The translations under genes were made by a program, and so were the position numbers. This document shows, in pieces, positions 48,966-61,517 of a stretch of 64,000 nt of DNA (position 1 is the stretch's first letter; each line of letters starts with the position of its first letter). This stretch comes from Rhynochetos jubatus (lineage: Eukaryota; Chordata; Aves; Eurypygiformes; Rhynochetidae). Below the pieces are notes generated by a model. The model was given only the letters and a program-made list of their open reading frames with translations. It made no database searches and was not told the origin of the DNA. The DNA is taken from contig CM050649.1 in assembly GCA_027574665.1 (NCBI GenBank), forward strand, positions 67,112,150-67,176,149. The letters are read 5' to 3'.

Positions 48966-51900
48966 TGGAGGTTTATGGCCTGGGATTGTCCCTGGATGGT
49001 GATGCAGATGACAACCCTCACTGCTGCAGCTTCATGCTGAGCTTCGCACGCGTGCTGTGGGCTTGGGTGCCAGCTGGACACCTTTGGGTACCAGGTGCTG
49101 GCCTGTCAGAGCTCCCTACAGCAACAGAGGTGGGTCACAGCAGCAGGCACAGGGTGCTCGGAGAGGTAGGAGCTGCCTGCTGGGATTCTGGGCCTTTCTG
49201 AACAGGTGCCTGAATGGCGCCACTGTCCCAACACAGATAGAAAGAAAGCAGCCTGGATCTTGCCATTAGTGCTCAAGTCTTAAACATAACTGACCCTCTT
49301 CCCGCTGTTGCATAAACAGCAGTAAATCCTCACTGCACTTTTAGCACTTTTACAAGTCCTACAGATGCAGCTGTTAACAACGCCTAGAGAACTTTTAAAT
49401 ATACTCCTTTTTCCAAAGCCTGGGAAAAGCCTGGTTTGTTACAAGTAAAAACATTTTTTCAGTCTGGGATTGATTACTTCTTGCTCTTTTATGTATATTT
49501 AAGTATTAGGTCAGTTCTGAAAGATGCATAAATTACTGAAACCAAACTGTTGAGTTACTAAGAATGATATTTTCAAACTCTTACGGTTCTGTTTCAAGTT
49601 CCCATGGTATTAATGCCAGCAGAATAACTTAGTGCAACTGAAATGCACCGCATTCAGGGCTAAATTATGCTAAAATAGGTCAAGCAGCAGTGAAGGCAGT
49701 TATTTTGACTGAACTAGGGTTAACAAGATGCATGTAACAAATGCCTCAGGAGAACAATCACATGCGCTCGCTGCACATGATACCACAGCAGGATACCCAT
49801 AGCTTCAGGTTCCAGCTAAATGGCATCATGGTGTGCTCTTTCGGGCAAGAAAATAGTTTTACAATTGTTTGACTATGATCCCCTCCGTTTATGTGATGTA
49901 ACCTGACAGTTTAAAGGGTCCCACAAGTATGTTTTCACTGAAGCCTGTGCAACTTCTACATACTCAACTAGGCTGTTTTTAACATAAAGCGGAGGGAGAG
50001 CAAAGAAGTAATTAATGAAAGAGCTGATACCTTCCGAGACTCCTGGCATGACAGCATGCCCAGCTGCCTTTCCACTTGTTTCTGAATGAAGAAAGAAGAA
50101 GTCAGGAGGCACAAATTAGCCTGGGGTATTAAAATTGGACTCATGAAGTAGAGCATCTTAACATCTTTTGACTATGGTAAAAGAGAGGAAATACATTTCT
50201 AGTGTTAGTCTGCCTTGTAACAACTTCTTCTCAATTTCCTTGATTTTTCAGCAGTTTCATACATTACATATGAAACAATATGTAGTTTCTCTCCCTTGCC
50301 TTCCCTTGCCTTGCCTCCTCTTCCCTCTTTTTCCTTTCTTTTTCATTTTTCCGTTTTCCTTTCTTTTCAAAAAACCTCTATTACGAATTGCTGCGCTTGC
50401 CTTTTGAATGCTTTCATCACATCTCTATGTTAGGGAACAAATACCTTACAGCAGAAAAATGAAGCAGAGGAAAACACACAGACATATTGATTGAGCTTGC
50501 TCTCACCAGGCACCTGGGCCCAAATACTTACATGTATACACTTTGTGCATAAACAAATTCTGCATCTAATACGCCAGATGCACATCATTTTTCAGAAGGT
50601 TGATATGTACACAGAATATTAAATTTAGGAGCATTTGTGAATGTGTGTTGTATTTTGCTTATCCAAGAGCACAGAATATCTTTCTGTAAAGCTACTTGAT
50701 GATACTGAGTGCTAAAATGTTATAAAATTCCCAGTCACTACAGCTGCGTACATTTTTATGAGGGGTTTTGAGCTTATTACTTACCCGAGAAGAGGGGAAA
50801 AGGGGACAGTGAGGGAACAAACATGTACTCTAGGAAAGACACTTAAAGAAACTGATAATATAAAGAAATAAGCTTTCTATCATAACCAAAACACTGTTTT
50901 AGTTGATTTCCACCATGGAAAGTTTCCGTAGCCTTTTCTCATCTGGCTGGGCTGCTTTTAATACAAGGTATAGATAGTGCAAAGAGGTCATTGATGAACA
51001 GTCACCCCACCTCCAACTTCAGGTGATATAAAAAACTTTTAAAACCCAGCACAAGTGTTTTCCAAATGGAAGTGCTGATCTAACAAAATAAACCATTTTC
51101 TCCAGGTTGTATTAGTTTACTAAACCTGTTTAGACCTGATAGCTAATTTTTTCCCCCCAGTGATACAGGAAGATCAATTTTAGTATTATTTCAGAATAGA
51201 ACACATTAAAACGCCTGGAATATTTGTAACGTACCAAATTATGTGTCAAAATGACTCACTGTCAGTGTTTTAATCTTGTCCTAACCAAAGGTTACATCCA
51301 GGTGGAGTGGATGGTTAAATCTGTAACAGAACATTCTGTGTTATTGTCCTGCACAAAAATTTAGGAGATTCTGAGTTTTCCCTTGAGTTCTGAGGCATGT
51401 AGGCTTTCCGGCATTGCAGCCAAAAGGGGAATTCCAGGTTTTGGACACTGGAAATTCAGCGGGATTTTACTGTCTGTCACAGCTTTGTGTAATTTTATTG
51501 TTGAAATTGGTTTGGAATGAAGGTTTTAATATTGCCTTCCCATTGCAGTGATTGGGCCTAGCAAAATACCTTTTTCTTTCCGTTTAGAAGCTATTTAAGT
51601 CTCTTTGATAAACCGAGCTGGCTTCACCTACCTTGAGACACGTTTCCCTTTACCATAAATGAAATGTGCAAATTATCTATGATAATTAGATTTGACCCAG
51701 TTACTGGATTTGGGAACATCCTTCTATATTGCCTGGAGCTGAATATCCCTACAGAAGGCAAATCTTGTGGTTAAGACAGGGTATAATCAGGGTTAAAAAC
51801 CTTTCATCAGAGACGCACACACACACAAAAAAGATGTAACTGAACTAGCACTATTCCGTTGCCTGACATTGTCTGTTATTTTTCCTGCACAGTGAATTAT

Positions 51901-52672
51901 TCATTACTAATGATTTAGGCTTCTCTGGCTTATCTATGTGATGACAGCTCCTCTCCCCTCCTGACACATACACACCCTACCACCACAAGAACACTTATGA
52001 CAAATAGTGATGTCACATCCTTAAACTTATTTAATGAGTATGGGCTATGAATCAAATGGCTCAACTAATCCTTCCTCATCCATCTTACAGCTTCAATAAG
52101 TTGCAGGGTATCAATGGCTGAGTATTTACCACCTTTGCTTGGAGATAAGCCCCATGTACACATCAGCGTAATAATGCCTGATGGGAAACACATGCCCGAG
52201 AAAACCCCCACGGCAAGATTACATTGTGCTAAGAAATTCCTTTTGTTGGCTGCCTGGCTCCAGAAATGTTATTTATCCCTTTTGAGCTCCTGAGTTAAAA
52301 TGCAGGGGCTTATCTGCTTGGAGCATAATCTTGTACCAAACCAGCAAGACATTCAGATTCTGTTGAACTCTCCGTGAGTTGCCATCCTGTTCTTAGCACA
52401 CACTTCGGGATTAGCTGACATCTGCTCCCTGAACTTGCATTTTTGGCAGGTTTCCGGTCAATAGAGGAAAGAAATAAAATATTTCTGTGCAACAAAAGAA
52501 GTGTGGGTGTTGGGGTTTTTTTTGTTTTCCTAGGAAAACCCTGAATAAGGAATAAAATGCATTTTCTTTTGGTGATGCTTTCTCTGGGAGTTGCAGCAAA
52601 ATACAAGGATCCTGTCCAAAGATTGCAACAGTAATGGCCATTGGTATAAAGTCCTGGTTAGGGACATCTGTG
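48966..52672. other. Unique non-coding sequence, AT-rich
   Basis: About 3.7 kb, mostly AT-rich. Between 50410 and 52300 there is no frame of 60 or more codons. A polypyrimidine run of about 80 bases lies at 50287-50369. No exon is recognised. Confidence 0.55.
50287..50369 (+). repeat. Polypyrimidine tract
   Basis: About 80 bases almost wholly C and T with a few interrupting purines (TTCTCTCCCTTGCCTTCCCT.. then CTTTTTCCTTTC..). Such tracts can form triplex DNA in vitro. It may be a decayed simple repeat. Confidence 0.75.
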
Positions 52673-52673
52673 A

Positions 52674-52737
52674 TAAAATATAAATATCAGTAAAATATAA
52701 ATATCATGCTTATAAATATCTAAATGCTTATAAATAT
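52674..52737 (+). repeat. AT-rich short tandem repeats abutting a CR1 tail
   Basis: TAAAATATAAATATCA occurs twice exactly (52674-52689, 52691-52706), and TGCTTATAAATAT twice exactly (52707-52719, 52725-52737). The cluster ends about 15 bases before the CR1 copy. Confidence 0.85.
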
Positions 52738-52752
52738 GTAAAGGGCGGGTGT

Positions 52753-53064
52753 CAAGAGGATGGGTCCAGTCTCTTTGCAGTGTTGCCCAGCAACAGAACA
52801 AGGGGCAATGGGCACAAACTGGAGCACAGGAAGTTTCACCTGTACTTGAGGAAATCCTTCTTCCCTGTGAGGGTGACAGAGCACTGGGACAGGCTGCCCA
52901 GAGAGGGGGTGAGGTCTCTTTCCCTGGAGACTTTCAAAACCCACCTGGACATGTTCCTGTGCAATCTGCCCTAGAGGAACCTGCCTTGGCAGGGGTGTTG
53001 GACTAGATGATCTCCAGAGGTCCCTTCCAACCCTGACCATTCTGTGATTTTGTGATTCTGTGAT
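52753..53064 (+). mobile_element. CR1 LINE 3' tail, 5'-truncated
   Basis: The ordered CR1 blocks are 'GGTCCAGTCTCTTTGCAGTG', 'GGACAAGGGGCAATGGG'-like, 'AAACTGGAGCACAGGAAGTT', 'GGCTGCCCAGAGAGGGGGTG', 'GACTAGATGATCTCCAGAGG' and 'TCCCTTCCAACCCTGACC'. It ends in three octamer-like units: ATTCTGTG, ATTTTGTG, ATTCTGTG. Its block wording ('one-sided' GGGGGTGAGGTCTCTTTCCC) differs from the copies at 26320 and 54573, so it is another CR1 subfamily. Frames of 64-106 codons on either strand here are repeat-derived. Confidence 0.95.
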
Positions 53065-53589
53065 CAGTAAAACTCCTACTCAACCTGCAGCCCCCAGGGG
53101 TAAAAATGTGGTTTTGCCAACAGAGTTAGTATCAAATGTCAGTACACCGGCATACCCATGCTGGCAAACCTTCTCCAATGTGTACTAGACCTGACCCTAG
53201 AATAGACTAAAGCAGGCAGGTGTTTACCCACTTACACAGCTTTACAATCAGAAGGAGAAAGTAAAATAACTCATCTGAATTGGAAATGTAGTGGTTAGCC
53301 TGAAGAAGGGAAAGAAGCAGCATGCAGTGAAGCAGTTCCCCCAGGTTGGGAAGGAGGGGATGGATGCTGTGAGGCTGAGACCATCCCATATTTTCAGCCA
53401 CCTTTTACACCAGATGCTTAGCATTTGTGTAATCCCAAAAGCACCCTTTCAGGCTAAAACTCCATTTTGAGGCTGTTGAAGAAGTCTCTCAAAACTTCTG
53501 CATTTGTGATTTATGAGGGCAGTTGAGCCCTTGTACAAAATTAAAGGCTGAATGAGAGAATCTGGAAAGAGGCAGGACCAATGAACTAA
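53065..53589. other. Unique non-coding spacer
   Basis: No recognised gene or repeat in this 525-base gap between the CR1 tail and the MIR-like remnant. Confidence 0.5.
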
Positions 53590-53730
53590 ATTTATGATTA
53601 AGTGCCAGAACCCTCCTGAAGCCTAATTCCACTTCTGAATTAACATGCCACTTGACCTTGGGCAAGCTTTTTAGCTTATTAAAGTTTCTTTCGTCTGCTG
53701 ATAAAATGTGTAACACTAAATATGCCAGAG
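53590..53730 (+). mobile_element. MIR/CORE-SINE-like 3' remnant
   Basis: 'CATGCCACTTGACCTTGGGC' followed by AAGCTTTTTAGC, then 'AGTTTCTTTCGTCTGCTGAT' and AAAATG, parallels the MIR order 'gtgaccttgggcaagtcactta', 'cctcagtttcctcatctgta', 'aaatgggg'. The 5' part is less clear. It is old and non-functional. Confidence 0.58.
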
Positions 53731-54572
53731 TGTGAGGACACATTCACATCTGTGTTTAAAATATTTTGAAAATCAAGAACCACTTTTTATGTTCATTATG
53801 TAAATTCTTCGGTTCTTTATAAGAGGTTTGAAGAACCATAGATTTGATGTGACTATACCAGTCACAGTACCACACTATAATAAATTAGACCAAGACGGCA
53901 ACTTGGAACTCCTTTTCAGATACCTGACGTCTTTACAATCAAATGAAAGTACCGAAAACTGATTCATTTACCAGCTGGAAGGATTAATGTAGGAACAGCG
54001 ATGTCTTTACGCATTAAAACAGATTGGAGTGTGTCTGTAGGGTCTGAAGACTCTGTGGTCACTGCTTCCATTCCTGGTTTTAGGAAGCTGGAAAAAATGG
54101 GATTAATTAACTACACTTTTCCCTTAAAAACTTTCTTTGAGGAGAGATTCTTGGAAATTAACTAATTGGAGAAAGATTGCTAGAGATGCATGTTTTTTTC
54201 CATAAGCAATTAAACTGAGAGCCACACACAGGGCTGGCTCCCCAGCTAGCCAGGGCGTGCCTTTGGGACTCCTGTTTTTCCCTAGGCTCCCAGAGCAGAA
54301 AGCAGTGATGAGCCATGCCATCCAGGTGCTGATCAATAGCATCAGGCTCAGCTCTAATTCCCTTCTAGCCCACTGCCTGGAATGCTTAGGCTGTTCTGCT
54401 GAACTGCCCACTTGTGCAAGAGAGAACCAAGACCCCTGGACTGAGCAAGGGCCCAAGCCCCTCTCTCTGCATACCTTTATGTTACAAATGCAATCACTTG
54501 GACTTTTCAGCTTCTGGGTTTTCCTTCACAGAAATAATGAGTACCTCAACCTCAACACTCTTAGCACCCATG
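53731..54572. other. Unique non-coding spacer
   Basis: No recognised gene. Overlapping frames of 110 (minus) and 121 codons (plus) around 54124-54622 are without a domain, and the plus-strand one runs into the CR1 copy. Confidence 0.5.
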
Positions 54573-54906
54573 TTCATAGAATCATAGAATCACAGACTGG
54601 TTTGGGTTGGAAGGGACCTTAAAGACCATCTAGTTCCACCCTCCATGCCATGGACCAGGACAACCTCCACTAGACCAGGTTGCTCAAAGCCTCATCCAGC
54701 CTGGTCTGGAACACTTCCAGGGATGGGGCACCCACAGCTTCTCTGGGCAACCTGTTCCAGTGCCTCACCACCCTTTTCATGAAGAATTTCTTCCTGATAT
54801 CCAATCTAAATCTCCCTGCTTTCAGTTTAAACCCATTACCCCTTGTCCTATCACCAGAGGTCCTTGTAAAAAATCCCCCTCCAGCTTTCTTGTAGGCCCC
54901 TTCAGG
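54573..54906 (-). mobile_element. CR1 LINE 3' tail, minus strand
   Basis: On the plus strand it opens with 'CATAGAATCATAGAATCACA', the reverse complement of the CR1 octamer tail, followed by 'GGTTGGAAGGGACCTTAAAG', 'ACCAGGTTGCTCAAAGCCTC', 'GGGCACCCACAGCTTCTCTG', 'GAAGAATTTCTTCCTGATAT' and 'CTTGTAGGCCCCTTCAGG'. It is 5'-truncated near 54906. It belongs to the same or a very close subfamily as the plus-strand copy at 26320-26672, making an inverted pair about 28 kb apart. A 71-codon plus-strand frame inside (54680-54895) is antisense CR1, not a gene. Confidence 0.96.
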
Positions 54907-57900
54907 TAAATATATGTTGTTTTGGACTTATTCTCCCAACCGTCTGAACACTTTAAGAAGGTATTTCCCTGGGACAGGGAAGGCATGTGACTCCCAAGCA
55001 AGAACTGTCAGCAGAAATATTACTCTGTGCCTTGCAGGGTCGGACTCTTGCTCCATCCTTCTTGCAAGGCTGAGGTCATGCCGTGACCCACACTGAAATC
55101 TCTCTTCCCCTCTCCCCCCAACAAGGAGTGTTTAGCAGTGTACTTTTTGGTGAACTCTCACTTCGCTGACTCTCCAGGCAGGATAAAAAATAGAATGTGC
55201 TTAAAACCCAGAGAAGAAAAGTATTAAACAAGAGATCATTTACATTTGTTATTCAACAGGATTTTTTTTTTTTAAATCTTGTAGAAAATATTGAACAGTT
55301 GATTGCCTCAAAGCAGTTGCCCTTGAATCTTTTTTAAAACCCATGACCAATAAAACCCTCTTTGGTCTTAAACTCCTACTACTGGGGGGGGGGGGGGGGG
55401 GGGGGGAAATGATCGGTTATATAATCTATATTCTACTATTTAACAGATACTAAATATAGTGCCATTACTCAGAACAATACAAACCATCACAATACAAGAA
55501 ACAGTGCTGAAGAGAAGAATGCTGCTGTTCTAGATAGACGCATTTTTAGTATTATGTTCCTCAGGAAGAGCATCAAATATTTTTCTGAGTGACCTAATTT
55601 TCTTTGTCTGATCAAATGTGCCAGATGCTTCCTTATTCAGAGTTGCCACTCCAAGTGAAAAACTGTTTTCTGGCAGCCACTTGAAATCTCGTCTTCAGTT
55701 TTCTGTTAGGGATTATTATACAATCATTGCCCGGGCAGACTGAAAGCATATGGTAACCGGGCTGACATTATCTCTGCTATTTCAAAGTTCCCCAAGGATG
55801 TGTGGGCACAGCAACAGTCTCAGGTATAAGCCAACCTCCCTGGTACATTCAAAATGCACCAAACTCAGCAATGACCAAGCAGACTGGGGATAGAGATCTT
55901 GGCATCCCGGTTTCTATCTTCCTCTCAAGGGTGGGAGGTTTTTTTTTTCTCCTTTTAGGTATTCGCATCACTTGACCATGAGAAAATTATAAGGATGGCT
56001 CAGTGCCTTTTAATGCGCAGTTTCCAGGCAAGTTGGTATCTTTTGCAACCTGGCTGAAGCCTGAAAGACTATGTTTTGGTTATACCTGTCTAGATTCTGT
56101 CATACTTTATTTAATTCCTGCTGTACTGACTAAATTTTCTTGTCTGCTTTCTTGGGGACTGTGAAGATGATAAAGATTGATTTAGCCTTTCCCAGTACTC
56201 CTGATGCTGGTGACAGGGTATTAATATTTGTAGGAATAAGCCAAAACGCTCTGAGTGAACCCCATGCATCCCGGTCCATGCTTGTACATTTTCCTGGCAC
56301 CCAAGCTGTGGTACCTGGGTCGTGGTGACTTCCAGGGTGCTGCGAGCCTTCTGAGCCTGTCTGGCACTCAGGGGGTTGTCTGCACAGCTAAACAACAGGG
56401 ACATGGACTAAGTGCAGGCACTGAACCCCTGCCTGACTGTACGGGCTGCATCGGTGTTAGTTTGTCCCCTCAATTTTGTATCTAGCTAACCCTGAAAGGT
56501 TAGTCAAGGGGCTAACAACGTGCAGCCAAGGGGGCTACCTTTGAGCCCTGTGAGTGAGAGCCAGGCTCTGCCATTTGGCTTGGAGGCCAGGGGTGACCCT
56601 CTGCACTTGCTCTTCTCTATTACAAACGTGATTTGTTTTGTTTGGGTTTATAATTTCTTAAAAGTGTGGAAGAAAATTTCCTATTATAAGAAATTATTTT
56701 GCTACTAGGTGGTAGGCAACAGACATCAAATAAACAGGTCACTTAAGCACTCAGTGTAGATGCTCAGCAAATATCATCAGATCATTGCTGGCCAACAGGA
56801 ATTCAACAGTAATGCGTGCAGCTGAATGAACATGTAAATGCCGATGCATCTAAAGTCACAAGGGGATTTTTATTTTATTGTTATTGCCATTATCCTATGA
56901 TTCTATTTATGCTGTGTTACCTTGCCCCTGGAGGTCCCAGTCCCCCATTTCTCAAGAAACAGCCATGAAGGCTCTACGTCTCTACTTCTAACCAAGAGGC
57001 CATGTGCAGTAGGATGGGGCATGTGGGAGCCCAGGGAGGCCTGGGTAGGGTAAAGGTGTCAAAACCTGGTGCTTTTCTTATTCACACTGATTTTGGGGAG
57101 CAGTCCTTGGGCTCACATGTCCCCAATTGCAAAAGCTCAACACCAGGCTAGGGCACAAGCTATCAGTCAAGTAGTGTCCACGAGTGAGGGCCCAACACCC
57201 CACTCAGTCCCTGACTCTCTTTCAGTTATTGGTACCCAGACTCACTTCCCTGCACTCACCACCAAGAGGCACTTACCTGCACACATCTTTGGGGTAGTTT
57301 AGCTAAAGACGTCAATGTAAACCCGTATAGGCGAATGAGTAGAAATATGGATGTTCAATAAACACTTACACACTTAAGCCTAGCCTATTTCCGTTTGGCT
57401 AAGTTGATTAGAAATTGATTTAAGATAAAAGAAAATGAGTTGCTTTTAAATTGTAGTATCTACATAGCCAATACATTCCTGTAAGAAAATCAGTAACAGG
57501 TTGTACATTGACAAAGCCGTCATGGAAATGGAAATGAGGTTTCCAAGTCATTTAGATTTTAGTTTCTGTAAGATATTCCGAAGTATGAACTGTTAGTAGT
57601 ATCTACTGTCTCAACAAAACTAAGTGGATCAAAATCCTATCTCATTTTGCAAATTCTATGCCCAAATATAATTCAGCATACATGATTTTTTTCCTTTCTG
57701 ACTTAAATTAGTGCTTATATACAGCTCAAGAACCCCTGCAGAATTTTAAACAGGCAGTATTAAAATAAATAAATCTGTGAAATTATGCTTTCTACAATAT
57801 TCACAGCTGAGATTGCTCATTTTCTTATAGACAGTCCATAATTTTACTGTAACCTAATCATGACCTAGAATGTAGTATGATTTCTTAACACATTGCCACA

Positions 57901-59536
57901 GGCAAGTTGTCCTATTCATGCCCCAAATGAAAAGAAACACCTTAATAAATTACAACCTGGAGCAGATATGCCAGCTCAGACAGAATTGGGCAGGACCTAG
58001 GAGATGGACAGAAAAAGTACAGGGGGAAAATTAAAAACTAAGAAGCAGTGCTAGTGTCGCCTTCAACAAATTCTATCACGAGGCAGAAACACCATAAATG
58101 CATTGATTTTAATTGCCTAGAAGCACACTAAAAGAGTTTTATGAATAACTCCTCCCAGCCTGCCAGGTATAATAGGACAACCCTAATAAATGTTTCCCAA
58201 CTGTGAATTTGCCATTCTGCTATCCCAAATTCCTTGCCGGTGGAGGCAATTGGTTTCGACTTCTCCCCTCAAAGTTGTCACCTACTCCTGACACCTTGGA
58301 GCCCTACTCGGTGCCTGAACCAATCTTCTTCAGAAATAAACAAGGAAACAAAAAGAAGCGAGCTACTCCCAAATGTCCCTGTTAAACATTGCTCCAGAAC
58401 TTTGTAAAGTCATTTTCTTCCAGATTATCAGTCATTAAAAAAAGGCTGTCAAGGGTTACCCTGATTAGCCAGCCGTGCTGCAGAAGGCCTGCACTACCCC
58501 AGTCTGCTCCCAGCTGCCTGTTACCCAAGATAACATTATCTACATGGAAGTCTTAGCCAGACTTTCTGTAATTATTAGTGATTTGCAATGTTAGTCTCCA
58601 TTCAGTGTTTATCTGTGCAGAGGGCAACAGGGAGGTGCTGGAAGCCTTTTTCCCCAGCAAGGCTTCTCAGATCATTTATTTGCCCAAGTTCAAATCCCTA
58701 GGCAGTAGCTTGGCACAATTTTTTTTCTTGGTGTGTAAGATACAATTTCAGATAGGAAGATAGGACATATATATATGGATTCTTTTCTCCTTGCTCACCC
58801 TAATTCTGTAGTCTTGAAGAGTTTGTAATCTTGTTGTCCTACCCACTAAGTTTTCTTTCACATTTGTTAGACCTTCCCTGTAAAAACTAGCATCTTCTAC
58901 CTCCTTTTTACTATGTGCTCTGCCCTGCGTTTCATCCCTACTACCTGTTCTTTCCAGCTCCCCTATCAGCTGTGAATCCTGTCATCAATAATCCACAATT
59001 TTAACTGGCTTAGAGTTTCCTTCTCCCTCTCTGTCCCGGTCAGAGGCCAGATTAGACCCAGCAGAATCCTGCTACTATCCCTGTTGTATGTATTAATCTT
59101 CTTACAAGTGTGGTCTGTTCTGTATTTAACCTCTCCTCCCTGCATAGACAGGTGATACTGAGCGCTCCAGCAACATTTTCCTTTGCACGTTAATGAGCGA
59201 AGCACCCATTAGCAACACACAACTGTAATTCTGTTTAATAGCTTTAGCTGAAATTGCTGAAGCCACTAATCCCAGGCACATAGTTCAGACTACCACTGTG
59301 TCTTTCCTTCTCCTGATGGGCACCGATGCTGTAGGGGTTTGAGTTATTTGGTGAATTCATCAGGTGAGCAATTCCTTTGGAATCAGTGGGTGACACTGCT
59401 TAACCAAGGCAGTAAGGTTTGCCTCTGTGCCTGTGCTGCAGAGCTGCCTACAGCTGTGGTAGGAAGTGAGATAGATAAATCTTTGATTTTCGATTTCCGT
59501 CCCCAGCGTGGATTACGCTGTACATCTGGGGATGTG
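54907..59536. other. Unique non-coding sequence
   Basis: About 4.6 kb with no recognised exon. It contains the 23-G run, a T run at 55262-55273, and an AT-rich part at 57300-58150 with no long frames. A short (AT)n run lies near 58768-58777. Confidence 0.55.
55384..55406 (+). repeat. Poly(G) tract, 23 G
   Basis: An unbroken run of 23 guanines between ACT and AAATGATC. It can form G-quadruplex structures in principle and is a common spot for assembly or polishing error. Confidence 0.9.
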
Positions 59537-59660
59537 CCCAGTCGGTAAGAGAACAAGACAAGAGGCTGGGAGTCCTGTCTTCTATTCCTGGCTCGGCCCC
59601 AATTCACTGCATGACTGTGAGCAAATCACTTAAGCTGTCTCTGGGATAATAATCGACACA
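59537..59660 (+). mobile_element. MIR-like tRNA-derived SINE
   Basis: The worn tRNA-like head (CAGTCGGTAAGAGAACAAGA, GAGGCTGGGAGTCCTGTCTT, CTATTCCTGGCTCGGCCCC) is followed by the MIR-type body 'CACTGCATGACTGTGAGCAA' and 'ATCACTTAAGCTGTCTCTGG'. This reproduces the order of amniote MIR elements: 'gactgggagtcaggagacct', 'ggttctattcccagctctgc', 'gctgtgtgaccttgggcaag', 'tcacttaacctctctgg'. It is the best-preserved SINE in the window. No live Pol III promoter is expected. Confidence 0.78.
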
Positions 59661-61517
59661 GCAATTCCAGAAGGCTTAATTTTTAAAGTGTCAACTCATA
59701 TATTTCTTCTGATGTGCCTCGGGAGATGTCCCCTTCCCTTCACTGGGAGCAGGAGCAGGGCCCTGGTACTGACAGGAAGATTTGCAACCCCTGACCCCCT
59801 CTCCCCCAGTCTGCCATAACTATTTCATACAAAATGTTTAATAATAATGCCAGAAGTGCTGTCCTGGAGCTCTGAAAGCCTCTTATCATCCCCAATTCTG
59901 GAAGTACAGTGTACAGAATCCTGTGTAATGGCTTTCTTTTCTCTACTTTCAGCATTCTTCTTTCTTTTTGGGCCAGCAGATGCATAAATCTGCTGCTGAT
60001 GCATTTTGGCTTTGGTCTCACTGATTGCATGACTTAACTGTGGACCAAAAAAGTTGGATTTTTTTGGGTTTTTTTCCAGCCTGCTTTTGTGTGCTTGAAA
60101 TTCTAAACTTTCAGAAGTGCCTACTGATGGGCTGTAGCTTTGTTGGTATGTGGGTTGAAGTTTACATGTTCTGTGCTTGGGAGGATCTACGTGCTGCATG
60201 TCCATTTTCTGAAAATCCACTGTCTCAAAGTGGAAGTACAGGAAAGACTAACTAGTTACAAATATCCAGCACATCGGAGACTCCTCCAAATTTTTTCACA
60301 GAGTGAATCAAATTCAAACCAAGACTGTAACAGACCATCTCCCCCCGTAAGGACTGTATTGCCTTCTAGTCACAATGGCATTTGAACCCTTCAGCAACTA
60401 TGCCAAAGCCACTACTTTCACAGGTAAATAGTATTCAGAAAGTATTTGGTGTGTTACTCTTCCTGCAGTTTAGCAGCCGGAGGCAAGTGAGGGAGTGGGA
60501 GCATGGGCCAGCACAGCTCTCCGCAGTTCACAGCAGTGGCTTGATGGAGCACTACTCAGAAGTTGCCCTTCCAAGCACCTGGAGCAGGGGAGACAACAAA
60601 AAAATCAATGAGAAAGAAGTCATTCACACCTCATCAAGGTTTGAGTTAGAACCCTAGCTTCAACGATGAAGGCTGGTATTTATGTAGTTTGCTACATCAC
60701 GATATGGTGTCTCAAAATGTCTGCTACCACTCACTTTTAAAACATATGTAGAGTACATATAGTCTTGTCACAGCTGACACCTTTTTTTTTTTGATTTTGC
60801 TACATGAGAGTACTCTGTTGCTGGTGAATCAAGCTGTTTTCAGGACTGGTTTACTTCTGAATATTTTGGGGGAGGAAAGCAAAGTAAAAAGTCAACTGTT
60901 TTTCAATGACCTATCTCCATCCCTATCTTTCAAGCAATACTTTTATCACAGACATTTTTTAAATAGTCATTATAAATGCAATGTAACTAGTCATTCTTCT
61001 GAGGTCTTGTAGAATTAAAAAAAACCCCCAACTTTACAGCTAAAAACCTTGGCATCCTTCATTAGGATAACATTTAGCACGTGCCAAGCCCATCAGATCC
61101 TCGCTCAAGGGCAGAAAAGATGCAATGATTTATCACACACTGTGTTGCAATGAACGACAAGGGGTCATTGAGCTCATCCCCCTGTCCCAAGGCAGTCCCA
61201 GTGACACCTCTGTCAATCCCGCCAAACCCAGGTCGAGCCCATTGGTACAGCCTCCAATACGCTCGTCTGCTGGAGATAAGCCCTGGAGGCAATTCACTCC
61301 CCTTCTGAATAGAGGTGTGCAGGGCCTGTCTGCAAAGGCATTGGCGTTAGCTATGGGAAGAATTACAGTTTCAATCATTATGAAAAGGGAAGGAAAAACA
61401 CCGCGGGTTATCAGGGTGCTAAATAATTTAGGCACGCGCTCCTCTCTTGTTGCACAGAAGTGCTGTTAGCAGCAGTGAGCGTAACGCGCGCATTGCAAGA
61501 AGAGAAGAGGCGTGCTA
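59661..61517. other. Unique non-coding sequence with a candidate conserved block
   Basis: No recognised exon. Frames of 96-131 codons overlap on the minus strand at 59740-60220 without a domain. The part from 61125 to 61480 keeps CpGs and homeodomain-like cores and is described separately. Confidence 0.5.
61125..61480. promoter_or_regulatory. Candidate conserved non-coding element
   Basis: Both strands are open over almost the same interval (114 codons plus, 100 codons minus), and the stretch retains scattered CpGs (GGTCGAGCCC, ATACGCTCGTC, CACCGCGGG, GGCACGCGC, GTAACGCGCGC) around AT-rich cores (CAATCATTATG, CTAAATAATTTAG). The composition resembles conserved enhancers, but I could not test conservation. 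Neither reading frame gives a recognisable protein. Confidence 0.3.
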
